Shown here piece after piece: positions 7,962 through 15,173 of a stretch of 64,000 bases of DNA. Source of the stretch: Clostridiaceae bacterium AM27-36LB (GTDB lineage: Bacteria; Bacillota; Clostridia; Lachnospirales; Lachnospiraceae). Made by a program: the position numbers and the translations under genes. The notes beneath the pieces are model-generated. The model saw only the letters and a program-made list of their open reading frames with translations. It ran no database searches and was not told the origin of the DNA. The DNA is taken from assembly GCA_003480725.1 (NCBI GenBank), contig QUJQ01000005.1, positions 1 to 64,000 of the forward strand, read 5' to 3'. Each line of letters starts with the position of its first letter. Within the stretch, counting starts at the first letter, position 1.

Positions 7962-8504
7962 TTATTTTTTCCTTGTGGTTATACGAAGTAACAAGCATCC
8001 TATCAAAAATCCAACGAGAGTCCCACAAGTATTCATAATCACATCATCTAACTGTGCAAACCTTCCAATAAATGTTTGCAAAAATTCTATACCAATCGAA
8101 AATACTGCTCCAAGTATAACGCCATTCCACCAATGCTTGTGGATATTCTTAAAAATAAATACTGGCAAAAATCCATATGGAATGAATAGACATATATTCA
8201 AAATAGTTGCCGCATTAAATCCATCCTCAAATAATTTAAAACTAATATAACTATCAAGTGGTGAGGATATTCCAAAACTACCACCAATAATTCCTGTAAT
8301 TTTTAATATTGATACAACTATTAGAATCCATAAGAATTGACATAACCAATTTAAAATCTTAACTTCAATTTTCTTCTTCTGGATAAATTCAATACCCACT
8401 TCGATAATCATAACACCTGCAAAAATAATAAGTGCCATTGGAAATAATCTCACTAATATCCATATTCCAGTCCATATTTCCATTGTAATATAACTCACTA
8501 TCAT
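7962..8504 (-). CDS. VanZ-like family membrane protein
   Basis: 180 residues with five or so hydrophobic helices and the VanZ family landmarks: NICLFIPYGFLPVF in the middle and SIGIEFLQTFIGRFAQLDDVIMNT near the end, followed by the last helix GTLVGFLIGCLLL. VanZ of Tn1546 gives low-level teicoplanin resistance; most chromosomal relatives have no known role. The true start may be GTG 8495 rather than ATG 8504, since GGAGGA lies directly against the latter. No van genes are nearby. Confidence 0.75.
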   Translation of the reverse strand: MIVSYITMEIWTGIWILVRLFPMALIIFAGVMIIEVGIEFIQKKKIEVKILNWLCQFLWILIVVSILKITGIIGGSFGISSPLDSYISFKLFEDGFNAATILNICLFIPYGFLPVFIFKNIHKHWWNGVILGAVFSIGIEFLQTFIGRFAQLDDVIMNTCGTLVGFLIGCLLLRITTRKK

Positions 8505-8613
8505 TCCTCCATAACTTCAAATTTGTCGTTTTCTTTTATCCCCATTATAACTGTTCTCCATAACCACTGCAATGAAAACCTAATCGGTGATTTACATTTC
8601 TCTCTCTTCTAAA

Positions 8614-8643
8614 AATGGGCAATCCCATTAAGGACTGCCCATT
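8614..8643. terminator. Intrinsic terminator-like inverted repeat
   Basis: AATGGGCAATCC and GGACTGCCCATT pair with one mismatch around a 6-nt loop, in the 285-bp gap between the VanZ-like gene and the methionyl-tRNA synthetase fragment. It probably ends minus-strand transcription from 9345 leftward. Nothing else in this gap is recognisable. Confidence 0.55.
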
Positions 8644-8790
8644 CATTCTGCTTATTATGCGATTTTTTCTTGCTTGCACCGATTTCTGCATCAAATGATG
8701 TAAGTTTGATGTAAATCGCTGTTTTTTCAGTTTTTTATCAAATGAAGTACGTTCCGTTTATTTGGTAAAACGGTACATCTTTACATCATC

Positions 8791-9345
8791 TTAATAGAGC
8801 TTTGCACCTGCCGGAATGTGGTCATCAACCATCAGAAGATGAAGCTTTTCTTCGCCTTCTTCTTCGTGAATAGCACTGAGGAGCATACCGCAAGAGTCAA
8901 TGCCCATCATAGCTCTCGGTGGAAGATTTGTGATAGCGATAAGAGTCTTTCCAACCAGTTCTTCCGGCTCGTAATAAGCGTGAATACCGCTTAAAATGGT
9001 TCTGTCTGTGCCTGTTCCGTCATCAAGAGTGAACTGTAACAGTTTCTTTGACTTCGGTACTGCAACACACTCTTTAACCTTTACTGCACGGAAATCTGAC
9101 TTGCTGAATGTATCAAAGTCTACCATTTCCTCAAACAAAGGCTCAATCTTTACCTTAGAAAAATCAATCTTTTCAGGCTCTGCTTTCACTTCTTCAGTAG
9201 CCTTAGATTTTACATCATTTTTCTTATTTACATCATTCAGGGTCTTCATTGTCGGGAATAAAATTTTGCTCTCTCCATCCTGCCCCATGCCGCTCTGTAA
9301 GGGTTCAAAACTCGCACAATACTCGATTCGTGAAACTTTTTTCAT
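8791..9345 (-). pseudogene. metG: Methionyl-tRNA synthetase C-terminal tRNA-binding domain, truncated and fused
   Basis: From about 9240 to the stop the frame encodes the dimerising, EMAP/Trbp111-type tRNA-binding domain of MetRS: KIDFSKVKIEPLFEEMVDF, KSDFRAVKVKECVAVPKSKK, LLQFTLDDGTGTDRTILSGI and LVGKTLIAITNLPPRAMMGI. The catalytic domain (HIGH, KMSKS) is absent. The first residues instead read MKKVSRIEYCASFEPLQSGM, which resembles the N-terminal leader of element-borne serine recombinases rather than MetRS. The join lies at the 16-bp repeat 9244-9259. A free-standing Trbp111-like product is possible but a recombination scar is more likely. Confidence 0.55.
9244..9259. repeat. 16-bp direct repeat, copy 2 (possible recombination core)
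   Basis: Second copy of CTTCATTGTCGGGAAT (other at 6585-6600), located where the MetRS-like frame meets foreign upstream sequence. See that entry. Confidence 0.5.
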
Positions 9346-9424
9346 TCGTCTTGTGTCCTCTTGTGCCGTCCTTTTCGCCTCAAAAGTTGTAGAAAAATTG
9401 TAGAAAGTTGTAGTGCGTCTGTTA

Positions 9425-9460
9425 TGGCATATTACTGGCACAGGAATGGCAGCATTCTGC
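9425..9460 (+). promoter_or_regulatory. Third copy of the element promoter motif (TGGCA...TGGCA...TTCTGC)
   Basis: TGGCA occurs at 9425, 9436 and 9447, an 11-bp period, and TTCTGC at 9455. The outer two TGGCA boxes (22 bp apart) and TTCTGC 3 bp later match the spacing seen at 11353 and 26487 exactly. A clear -10 at the same distance is lacking (nearest CATAAT at 9488), so this copy may be only a binding site. Confidence 0.4.
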
Positions 9461-9515
9461 TATGCTATCCCAGTATGCCGTATCCACCATAATCTCTACA
9501 TGAAGAACGGCTTGT

Positions 9516-9544
9516 TTGTTTAATCGCAGACGCATACATATTAT
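9516..9544 (+). promoter_or_regulatory. Candidate sigma-A promoter for 9643
   Basis: TTGTTT, 17-bp spacer, TATTAT, about 100 bp upstream of the first gene of the large plus-strand block. Weak -35, good spacing. Confidence 0.4.
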
Positions 9545-9642
9545 ATGATAACCTCCAAGCCCATCCAAGTCAACGGTTTTTATTGAAACATTTTATGACT
9601 TTTATTTCCCTACCTTTAATAATTAGTAAAGAGGAGACTGCC

Positions 9643-10803
9643 ATGCCTGAATACCAACTTCAAATTAAACAAGTGGTAGATTACCCACGATGCCGGATTT
9701 ATCGTGAGTTCATCCACAAACTGATCAACGACCGGAGCATCCGCATAAACGGAGGCTCCGGCCTTTTTCATTTTACTGTACTTTGCAGCTATGCAAACTT
9801 CCGCACCTCATATCGCCGTATTGACGGGATCAGTTATACAGTCTCGCCCGGCGAATGGGTTTGCACCGTCAAGGAACTGTCTTGCTGGTTCCGCACCCGC
9901 TTTCATCGGCAGGCGCTGTCCATGCTGGATACCCTTCAGAAGCAGCACTTGATTTCCTATACACTGCTGGGCCGTGGCAATGTAGTCAAATATAAAATCC
10001 TCCACTGGGCCCGCCACAATTCCGCACTGGAGTACAATGCCCCATGCCAAAAGGATACCGGTTTTTTCTTCCTGCCAGTCTCTGTTGCCCTGGAACTGGT
10101 CAGCTCTGCCCGCTGCTCTGAAATGGACATCGTTCTGGATCTGTGGGTATCCGCTGTCTACAACGATACGCAGGTGCAGGGGTCAGAGGTCGGTCCGGTA
10201 GCCTATTTTCGCAATGGTACAGGAAACCCGTTGGTCAGTTATACCGAACTCTCCTGCCGCTGGGGGCTGTCACGCGCTACCGTATGCCGGATACTGAAAA
10301 AGCTGGACGGTCTTGGGTATATCTCTATCATGTCGTTTCCCGGCCGGCATGGAAGCGTGATCTACCTGCAGAACTACCTGTCCACCATGTTTGAGATTTC
10401 CGATGTTTTAATCGACAAGGAGGAAGTTGCCATGACCTTAAACATTCATCTGGAGCTTCCGGAAACTGCTGAAACCGAAGAGAGCCATTCCATCTCTGAG
10501 CATGAGGTCATTGTTTCGGATGCACTTTCCAGCGTTTCAAAATCGCACATTGAAACGATACTCCGCAAGATGGCTGACATCCTATCTACGCAAGGGATTT
10601 CCTGCTTTTCTTGCCCGCTCTCCCGCTATAAGTTATATCCCTTATCGGACGACTGCTGGGAAGAGTTGATTCCGCGTGCGCGAGGGAAATCCACGGCCCA
10701 CTTTGGTCTGACCATCCTCTGCGGCACAAACACTTCAATCGCCACTTTTGAACTTACACTCACTCCCTCTGAGGAGCACGAAAATAGGAGGAACCTGAAA
10801 TGA
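9643..10803 (+). CDS. Winged-helix regulator or initiator-like protein at head of the conjugation block
   Basis: 386 residues from ATG 9643, chosen because GAGGAG lies 7 nt upstream; the longer frame from 9583 has no Shine-Dalgarno. Residues about 60-120 (SPGEWVCTVKELSCWFRTRF, MLDTLQKQHLISYTLLGRG) and 215-255 (SYTELSCRWGLSRATVCRIL, LDGLGYISIMSFPGRHG) each look like winged helices. The C-terminal 100 residues are unrelated. Two DNA-binding modules fit a transcription regulator or replication initiator. Its stop overlaps the next start (ATGA). A terminator-like hairpin lies inside codons 30-42. Confidence 0.55.
   Translation: MPEYQLQIKQVVDYPRCRIYREFIHKLINDRSIRINGGSGLFHFTVLCSYANFRTSYRRIDGISYTVSPGEWVCTVKELSCWFRTRFHRQALSMLDTLQKQHLISYTLLGRGNVVKYKILHWARHNSALEYNAPCQKDTGFFFLPVSVALELVSSARCSEMDIVLDLWVSAVYNDTQVQGSEVGPVAYFRNGTGNPLVSYTELSCRWGLSRATVCRILKKLDGLGYISIMSFPGRHGSVIYLQNYLSTMFEISDVLIDKEEVAMTLNIHLELPETAETEESHSISEHEVIVSDALSSVSKSHIETILRKMADILSTQGISCFSCPLSRYKLYPLSDDCWEELIPRARGKSTAHFGLTILCGTNTSIATFELTLTPSEEHENRRNLK
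9732..9768 (+). terminator. Terminator-like hairpin inside the 5' coding region
   Basis: CCGGAGC at 9732 pairs with GCTCCGG at 9755, followed by CCTTTTTC. It has the form of an intrinsic terminator although it lies about 90 nt inside the 9643 gene. Could be an early attenuator or chance. Confidence 0.35.
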
Positions 10804-11351
10804 GAAAATTTGTTGAACCTGATGTTGCTGATAATCCCCTGTACCATGATACCTGGAAACTGCTGAAAAAATACCGAGATGTTGTGTGGAGCCTGGAGCT
10901 TTCTGTCCAGCATGTCCGCACCAAGTTTGAGATTGAGTATGGTACCTCCATTGAGGATTTTCTGGATTCAGTCTATCTGGCTGGCGCTGATTTGGCCGGA
11001 AGCGACATCGAGCATCATGCCAAATGCATTGAACGCAGCCACAAAATGCTCAAGCTGCTGGATTCCGCAATCGAATTGCTGCGTACCAAGCACAAAAACG
11101 GTGAGGCATATTACTGGCTGCTGTACTACTCCTTCCTCTCGCCGCAGCAGCTCAAAAATGTTGAGGAAATCATCGAGACCCTACGACCGCATATTCGTGA
11201 CATCAGTTTCAGAACCTACTACCGCAAACGCCGGGAAGCTATTGAAGCCCTCAGTTCCGTCCTTTGGGGCTATACCTCCAAGGACAGTTTAGACATGCTG
11301 GAACAGTTCTTTCCAGAGACAAAATCACCTTCCGGACAATCGGGCAAATAA
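10800..11351 (+). CDS. Sigma-factor/ArpU-like regulator, tentative
   Basis: 183 residues, ATGA overlap with the preceding gene. N-terminal coiled, charged half; C-terminal half reads YYWLLYYSFLSPQQLKNVEE then SFRTYYRKRREAIEALSSVL, reminiscent of sigma region 4 or ArpU-type transcription regulators where YYRKRxxAIxxLSxxLWG ends the recognition helix. No region 2 is apparent. Position next to a winged-helix gene and just before the T4SS promoter suggests a regulatory role. Family assignment is uncertain. Confidence 0.5.
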   Translation: MRKFVEPDVADNPLYHDTWKLLKKYRDVVWSLELSVQHVRTKFEIEYGTSIEDFLDSVYLAGADLAGSDIEHHAKCIERSHKMLKLLDSAIELLRTKHKNGEAYYWLLYYSFLSPQQLKNVEEIIETLRPHIRDISFRTYYRKRREAIEALSSVLWGYTSKDSLDMLEQFFPETKSPSGQSGK

Positions 11352-11352
11352 T

Positions 11353-11419
11353 TGGCACAATTCGGGGACAAAATTGGCATGGTTCTGCTCTTTCAGTGTA
11401 AATACCGATGTGTTAAACT
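11353..11419 (+). promoter_or_regulatory. Element promoter A driving the T4SS operon
   Basis: TGGCA at 11353 and 11375 (22-bp period), TTCTGC at 11383, then TTTCAG, 17-bp spacer and TAAACT at 11414. The same elements at the same spacings recur at 26487-26553 upstream of the Tad genes; the two copies share about half of the remaining positions too. A poor -35 plus conserved upstream boxes suggests an activator-dependent promoter. Confidence 0.6.
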
Positions 11420-11463
11420 GAATATGCTCAAACTTGCACCCAAAACCGAACAGGACAGTAACG

Positions 11464-11488
11464 GCACCTTTCATCAGGGTGCTTTTTT
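11464..11488 (+). terminator. Leader terminator/attenuator 1 of the T4SS operon
   Basis: GCACC/GGTGC stem with 9-nt loop followed by TTTTTT, about 45 nt after the promoter -10 and before the first T4SS gene. Confidence 0.6.
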
Positions 11489-11520
11489 GCTGCCCAGATG
11501 GCCGCCCGGCCATTTGAAAG

Positions 11521-11552
11521 CCCACATTTGTTTTGACAGGTGTGGGTTTTTC
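11521..11552 (+). terminator. Leader terminator/attenuator 2 of the T4SS operon
   Basis: CCCACA/TGTGGG stem followed by TTTTTCTG, 33 nt after the first leader hairpin and 50 nt before the TTG start at 11602. Two tandem terminators in one leader imply regulated read-through. Confidence 0.6.
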
Positions 11553-11601
11553 TGTTCCCTATTGAGCATCAAAAAATCATTCAGAATTGGAGGATCGCAA
11601 A

Positions 11602-12003
11602 TTGAAGAAAACGAAAACCCCTCAAACTCCGCAGCTTCAGGAGCCGGATACCCAGTCCAAGCGCAGGCTTTCGCTGCCCAAAGTAGCTTACAGCGCCTTC
11701 CTGTGTGTGATGATGTCCATGATGTTCTGCCAGCCGGCTTATGCGGCAACAGATGTATGGACCAAGGCCAAAGAGATCATGCAGGATGTATACACCCAAA
11801 TCCTTGCCATCTCCACTATCGCCGCCATCGTCACTGCTTCGGTAGCCTTGCTGCTCATGAACTTCTCCCGTTCCGGACGGACGGTGGATGAAAGCCGCGC
11901 CTGGCTCAAACGAATCTGTATCACCTGGGCTATCCTCAATGGCTTGGGCTTTATCATGGCGTATGTGACGCCGCTCTTTAGTGGCGGACAATGGACAGGC
12001 TGA
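11602..12003 (+). CDS. VirB2/TrbC-like conjugal pilin or T4SS small membrane subunit
   Basis: 133 residues from TTG 11602 (GGAGG 8 nt upstream). A long basic N-region, then signal sequence LPKVAYSAFLCVMMSMMFCQ with cleavage after PAYA-A, then two hydrophobic helices (ILAISTIAAIVTASVALLLM and ICITWAILNGLGFIMAYVTP). That is the TrbC/VirB2 layout: cleaved signal peptide plus a two-helix hairpin. First gene of the T4SS module, followed by a VirB6-like gene. It would be the surface or channel pilin, though Gram-positive homologues are often called only TrbC/VirB2-like. Confidence 0.65.
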   Translation: MKKTKTPQTPQLQEPDTQSKRRLSLPKVAYSAFLCVMMSMMFCQPAYAATDVWTKAKEIMQDVYTQILAISTIAAIVTASVALLLMNFSRSGRTVDESRAWLKRICITWAILNGLGFIMAYVTPLFSGGQWTG

Positions 12004-12043
12004 TTGACCGTCTGACTGCTCGCCGGAAAGGAGGCTTGCATTT

Positions 12044-12754
12044 ATGGGCATTTTAGACGGCATAGTGGAATGGATCGCAGAACAGGTAATGGCCGGTCTT
12101 GATCTGGTGACCACATCGGTTTTGGGTGCGCTGGGCTGTGATATGGCTGTATTTCTGCGTTATTTTCCCGCAGCAGAGACTATGTACTCTGTTTTCGTGG
12201 CTCTGGCAATCGGGATCATCCTGCTCAACTGGGTCTGGCAGTTATTCAAAAACTTCGGTCTTGGCGCAGGTGTGGAAGCAGAAGACCCGGTAAAGCTGAG
12301 TATCCGTTCCGTTATTTTTATCCTGCTGACGCTCTTTTCAGATGAGATCGTCAATATTGTTCTTACCATCGGCGGCACCCCCTACCACTGGATCATGGAG
12401 TCCGACCTTCCTGCATTAAGCTTTGCAGATTTCAATTCCGTGATGCTGGTCATCATCGGTGTGTGTGCCAATGGGGCTGTGGCGCTGATTACCTTGATTT
12501 TGGTTCTCATCCTGGCCTGGAACTACCTAAAACTTCTGTTCGAGGCAGCCGAACGGTATGTGCTGCTCGGTGTACTGGTCTACACGGCTCCTGTGGCTTT
12601 TTCTATGGGCGCCAGCCAGACCACAGCAAACATCTGGAAATCCTGGTGCCGGATGCTTGGCGGTCAAATTTTCCTATTGGTCATGAACGCCTGGTGCCTG
12701 CGCCTGTTCACAAGCATGGTGGGGTCCTTCCTTGCGAACCCGCTTTCGTTGTAA
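12044..12754 (+). CDS. VirB6/TrbL-like polytopic T4SS membrane protein
   Basis: 236 residues with about six transmembrane helices (FVALAIGIILLNWVWQLF; SVMLVIIGVCANGAVALITL; a third long segment before NYLKLLFEAAERYVLLGVL; and LVYTAPVAFSMGASQTTANI WKSW). The AERYVLLGVL...APVAF...WxxMLxGQ region is characteristic of VirB6/CD411-type channel proteins. AAAGGAGG precedes ATG 12044. Between the VirB2-like pilin and a Gly-rich membrane protein, as in other Clostridia elements. Forms the inner channel of the secretion complex. Confidence 0.7.
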   Translation: MGILDGIVEWIAEQVMAGLDLVTTSVLGALGCDMAVFLRYFPAAETMYSVFVALAIGIILLNWVWQLFKNFGLGAGVEAEDPVKLSIRSVIFILLTLFSDEIVNIVLTIGGTPYHWIMESDLPALSFADFNSVMLVIIGVCANGAVALITLILVLILAWNYLKLLFEAAERYVLLGVLVYTAPVAFSMGASQTTANIWKSWCRMLGGQIFLLVMNAWCLRLFTSMVGSFLANPLSL

Positions 12755-12767
12755 GGAGGTCTTATCC

Positions 12768-13763
12768 TTGAAGAAACTCAAAAAATTTTTGTTTGCGGCC
12801 TTTACAGTCGCAATTCTCTCCTGCCTGCTCTGCCAGCCGGCTTTTGCCGCTATCTCCGAAAGCGATGTGCAGGCTCAGGTAGACGCTGTGGGAAAAGAAG
12901 CCGTTTCCGGCAATGTGTTTATCTGGTTTCTCTGTGCTATCGGCTTTCTCAAAGTCGGCCAGAAAATCGATTCCTTCCTCTCCAGTCTTGGTGTCAATGT
13001 AGGACATACCGGCGGCAGCATGCTGGCTGAGGCTATGATTGCTGCCAGAGGCATCGGCGGCATCAAGAACTTTTCCAGTCACCACTTTGGCGGCGGGAGA
13101 AACAGCAGTTCCACCAATGTCAACGCAAACGGTGGTAAAGGCAGCGGCGGCTTTGGGGCAGGGTTTGCCAGCGGCGGTCTTGCTGGAGTGGTGAGCCGAA
13201 AAGTCACAAACAGCGCCATCAAGACAGCCACCACAACTCCCGGCTCCAAGCCTTCTGGTCTTGGCAGTCTTTTAGGCGATGCTGCAGCCGGAGGGATCGG
13301 CGGCCATATGTACGCTTCTTCCGTCAGTAAGGGCGGCAATTTTGCCAACAATGTAATCGGCAGCGTAGCCACGGGTAGTATCAGCCAGATGGGTTCCATT
13401 TCCGGTGAAAAAGCCGCCGAAGCCCTGCACTCTTACATGGGATATGCGGCACTGGAATCCGGAGCTGAAAATGTTCCGACCTTCCAAAATGTCGAAATTG
13501 GCGGCGGCCGCATCACCGGCACAGAAGTGACTGCGGAACATCCCGAAGGCATCTCCTTTGGTATGTACCACGCAGACCAATATGTTGCCCCGGAAGGCCA
13601 GTACACCACCGTTCATGCCGTGGATGGCACAGCATGGTATAAGCAGTACGCTGTGGATGCTGTTGACAAATCGCCCTATATGGCTCCTGACGGTTCTATC
13701 GCCTTCAACGAATCCATTGTCAAAAAGCTGCCTCCAGCCCCGAGGAGAAAGGACAAGATATAA
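12768..13763 (+). CDS. Secreted/membrane Gly-rich T4SS accessory protein
   Basis: 331 residues from TTG 12768 (AAGGAGG 8 nt upstream). Signal peptide ending QPAFA-A, a second hydrophobic helix (NVFIWFLCAIGFLKVGQ), then a Gly/Ser/Asn-rich low-complexity region with repeated GGG and SxxGG, and a more ordered C-terminus (AEHPEGISFGMYHADQYVAP). The N-terminus shares the CQPAFA/CQPAYA signal cleavage pattern with the VirB2-like protein. Stop is directly followed by the next ATG. Position suggests a channel or surface component; no catalytic motif. Confidence 0.6.
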   Translation: MKKLKKFLFAAFTVAILSCLLCQPAFAAISESDVQAQVDAVGKEAVSGNVFIWFLCAIGFLKVGQKIDSFLSSLGVNVGHTGGSMLAEAMIAARGIGGIKNFSSHHFGGGRNSSSTNVNANGGKGSGGFGAGFASGGLAGVVSRKVTNSAIKTATTTPGSKPSGLGSLLGDAAAGGIGGHMYASSVSKGGNFANNVIGSVATGSISQMGSISGEKAAEALHSYMGYAALESGAENVPTFQNVEIGGGRITGTEVTAEHPEGISFGMYHADQYVAPEGQYTTVHAVDGTAWYKQYAVDAVDKSPYMAPDGSIAFNESIVKKLPPAPRRKDKI

Positions 13764-15140
13764 ATGCCAGAAGATCAAAAAAGCAGTTTTTCCGAAGCTG
13801 TGGAGACCGGCGCCTCCGCAGCGCATACCATCCGCGGCGCAATCAAAACCGGAAAAGCTATTTCCTCCGCTGCCAAAGGCGCTGCCGCAGGCGGTCCTTA
13901 CGGTGCAGTTGCAGGCGCAGTGTGGGCAGGTCGGAAGCATATCGGAAAAATCATTGTGGCAGTCATTGCCCTGCTTATGCTGCCGGTATTATTTGTTCTC
14001 ATGCTCCCCGGGCTTATTTTCGGCGGACTGACCAATGCTTTTTCGCCATCTGACCCCGAAATTCCGATTTTGAATAGCGAAACAGCGATTATTGAGAACG
14101 CCAACGAGATCACCTTTACCCTCAACGGCATCTTGGGCGAGGCACTGGATGATGTACTTGCCCGGATCGAAGCTGACTTTGCGGCATCGGGAGCCGACCA
14201 TATGGAGGTCAAAAATGCCTATTCCGGCGGTCCCATTTATAACGCCAACCTGTTTATCTCTCAGTATTGTGCGGCCAAAGACAAGGATTTTGAAAGCATT
14301 TCTCTGAATGACCTTGCCGCCACCCTGCGGGAAAACAAGCAGCATCTATATTCCTACACCAGCAAGCAAGAGATTCGTGAGAGCACCGTGACTGTTCCGG
14401 AGACTGGGGAAGAAACAACGGTGTCCGAAACATGGATGGTCTATACTGTCCGTTACAACGGTGAGTCCTATTTTTCTGATGTTGTATTCCAGCTTACCGA
14501 TGACCAAAAGGAGCTTGCATCTGATTACGCTTCCAACCTAAGCCTGTTCTTGGGCGATGGTCTGCTGCAAAATCTGGAAGCGTGGACCGGAAACAGCATC
14601 ACCGCTCTGGGCGATGTTACTTTCACCGACGGGATCACACCTGTTGTTTACTACAATCAACTGGATGAACGCTATGCCGGTAAAGCATATGGTACGGACA
14701 ATATTGGCGGTTATGGCTGCGGCCCTACCGCTATGGCAATCGTGGTGTCCTCTCTGACGGACGATATGGTTAACCCTGTGGAGATGGCCGAGTGGTCTTA
14801 CAACAACGGCTACTGGTGTAAAAGCAGTGGTTCTTACCATGCGCTGATACCTGCCGCCGCTGGGGAATGGGGGCTTCCGGTTTCCGGCTGTACCACTGCG
14901 GAACCACAGCGCATCACAGACGCACTGGCTAATGGTAAACTGGTAGTAGCAATCATGTCTGAAGGCCACTTTACCTCTTCCGGTCACTTCATTGTCCTGC
15001 GTGGCGTAAAAGACGGCAAGATCATGGTGGCTGACCCTGCCAGTTACACACGGAGCGAACAGCTCTGGGATCTGTCCATTATCTTAAATGAGGCCAGCCG
15101 GCGCGCTGGAGCTGGCGGTCCGTTCTGGATTATCGGCTGA
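13764..15140 (+). CDS. Membrane-anchored C39-like cysteine peptidase of the T4SS
   Basis: 458 residues. Ala/Gly-rich cytoplasmic N-terminus, one long membrane helix (about 66-92), an extracytoplasmic middle domain, and a C-terminal papain-like domain: active-site Cys in NIGGYGCGPTAMAI (about 315), His in SGHFIVLRGV (about 406) and Asp in VADPAS (about 422), the peptidase_C39_2 pattern. It occupies the slot normally filled by an NlpC/P60 or lytic-transglycosylase wall hydrolase (VirB1/TcpG role), so local peptidoglycan or pilin processing is the likely task. Peptidase activity inferred from motifs. Confidence 0.7.
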   Translation: MPEDQKSSFSEAVETGASAAHTIRGAIKTGKAISSAAKGAAAGGPYGAVAGAVWAGRKHIGKIIVAVIALLMLPVLFVLMLPGLIFGGLTNAFSPSDPEIPILNSETAIIENANEITFTLNGILGEALDDVLARIEADFAASGADHMEVKNAYSGGPIYNANLFISQYCAAKDKDFESISLNDLAATLRENKQHLYSYTSKQEIRESTVTVPETGEETTVSETWMVYTVRYNGESYFSDVVFQLTDDQKELASDYASNLSLFLGDGLLQNLEAWTGNSITALGDVTFTDGITPVVYYNQLDERYAGKAYGTDNIGGYGCGPTAMAIVVSSLTDDMVNPVEMAEWSYNNGYWCKSSGSYHALIPAAAGEWGLPVSGCTTAEPQRITDALANGKLVVAIMSEGHFTSSGHFIVLRGVKDGKIMVADPASYTRSEQLWDLSIILNEASRRAGAGGPFWIIG

Positions 15141-15173
15141 TGTGCCCGCCCGGCTTCGGAAACGAGGTTAATC

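Noticed and set aside
7962..8504. VanZ-like gene as part of a glycopeptide-resistance cluster
   Set aside because: No vanH, vanA/B, vanX genes are near; stand-alone VanZ-like proteins are common.
11353..11390. TTGGCA-N-TGC resembles a sigma-54 (-24/-12) promoter
   Set aside because: The GG-to-GC distance is 9 bp in both copies; sigma-54 needs 10. A sigma-70-like -10 at fixed distance fits better.
13272..13940. 222-residue minus-strand frame over the T4SS genes
   Set aside because: Antisense shadow of the Gly-rich and peptidase genes; low-complexity composition, no start signal.
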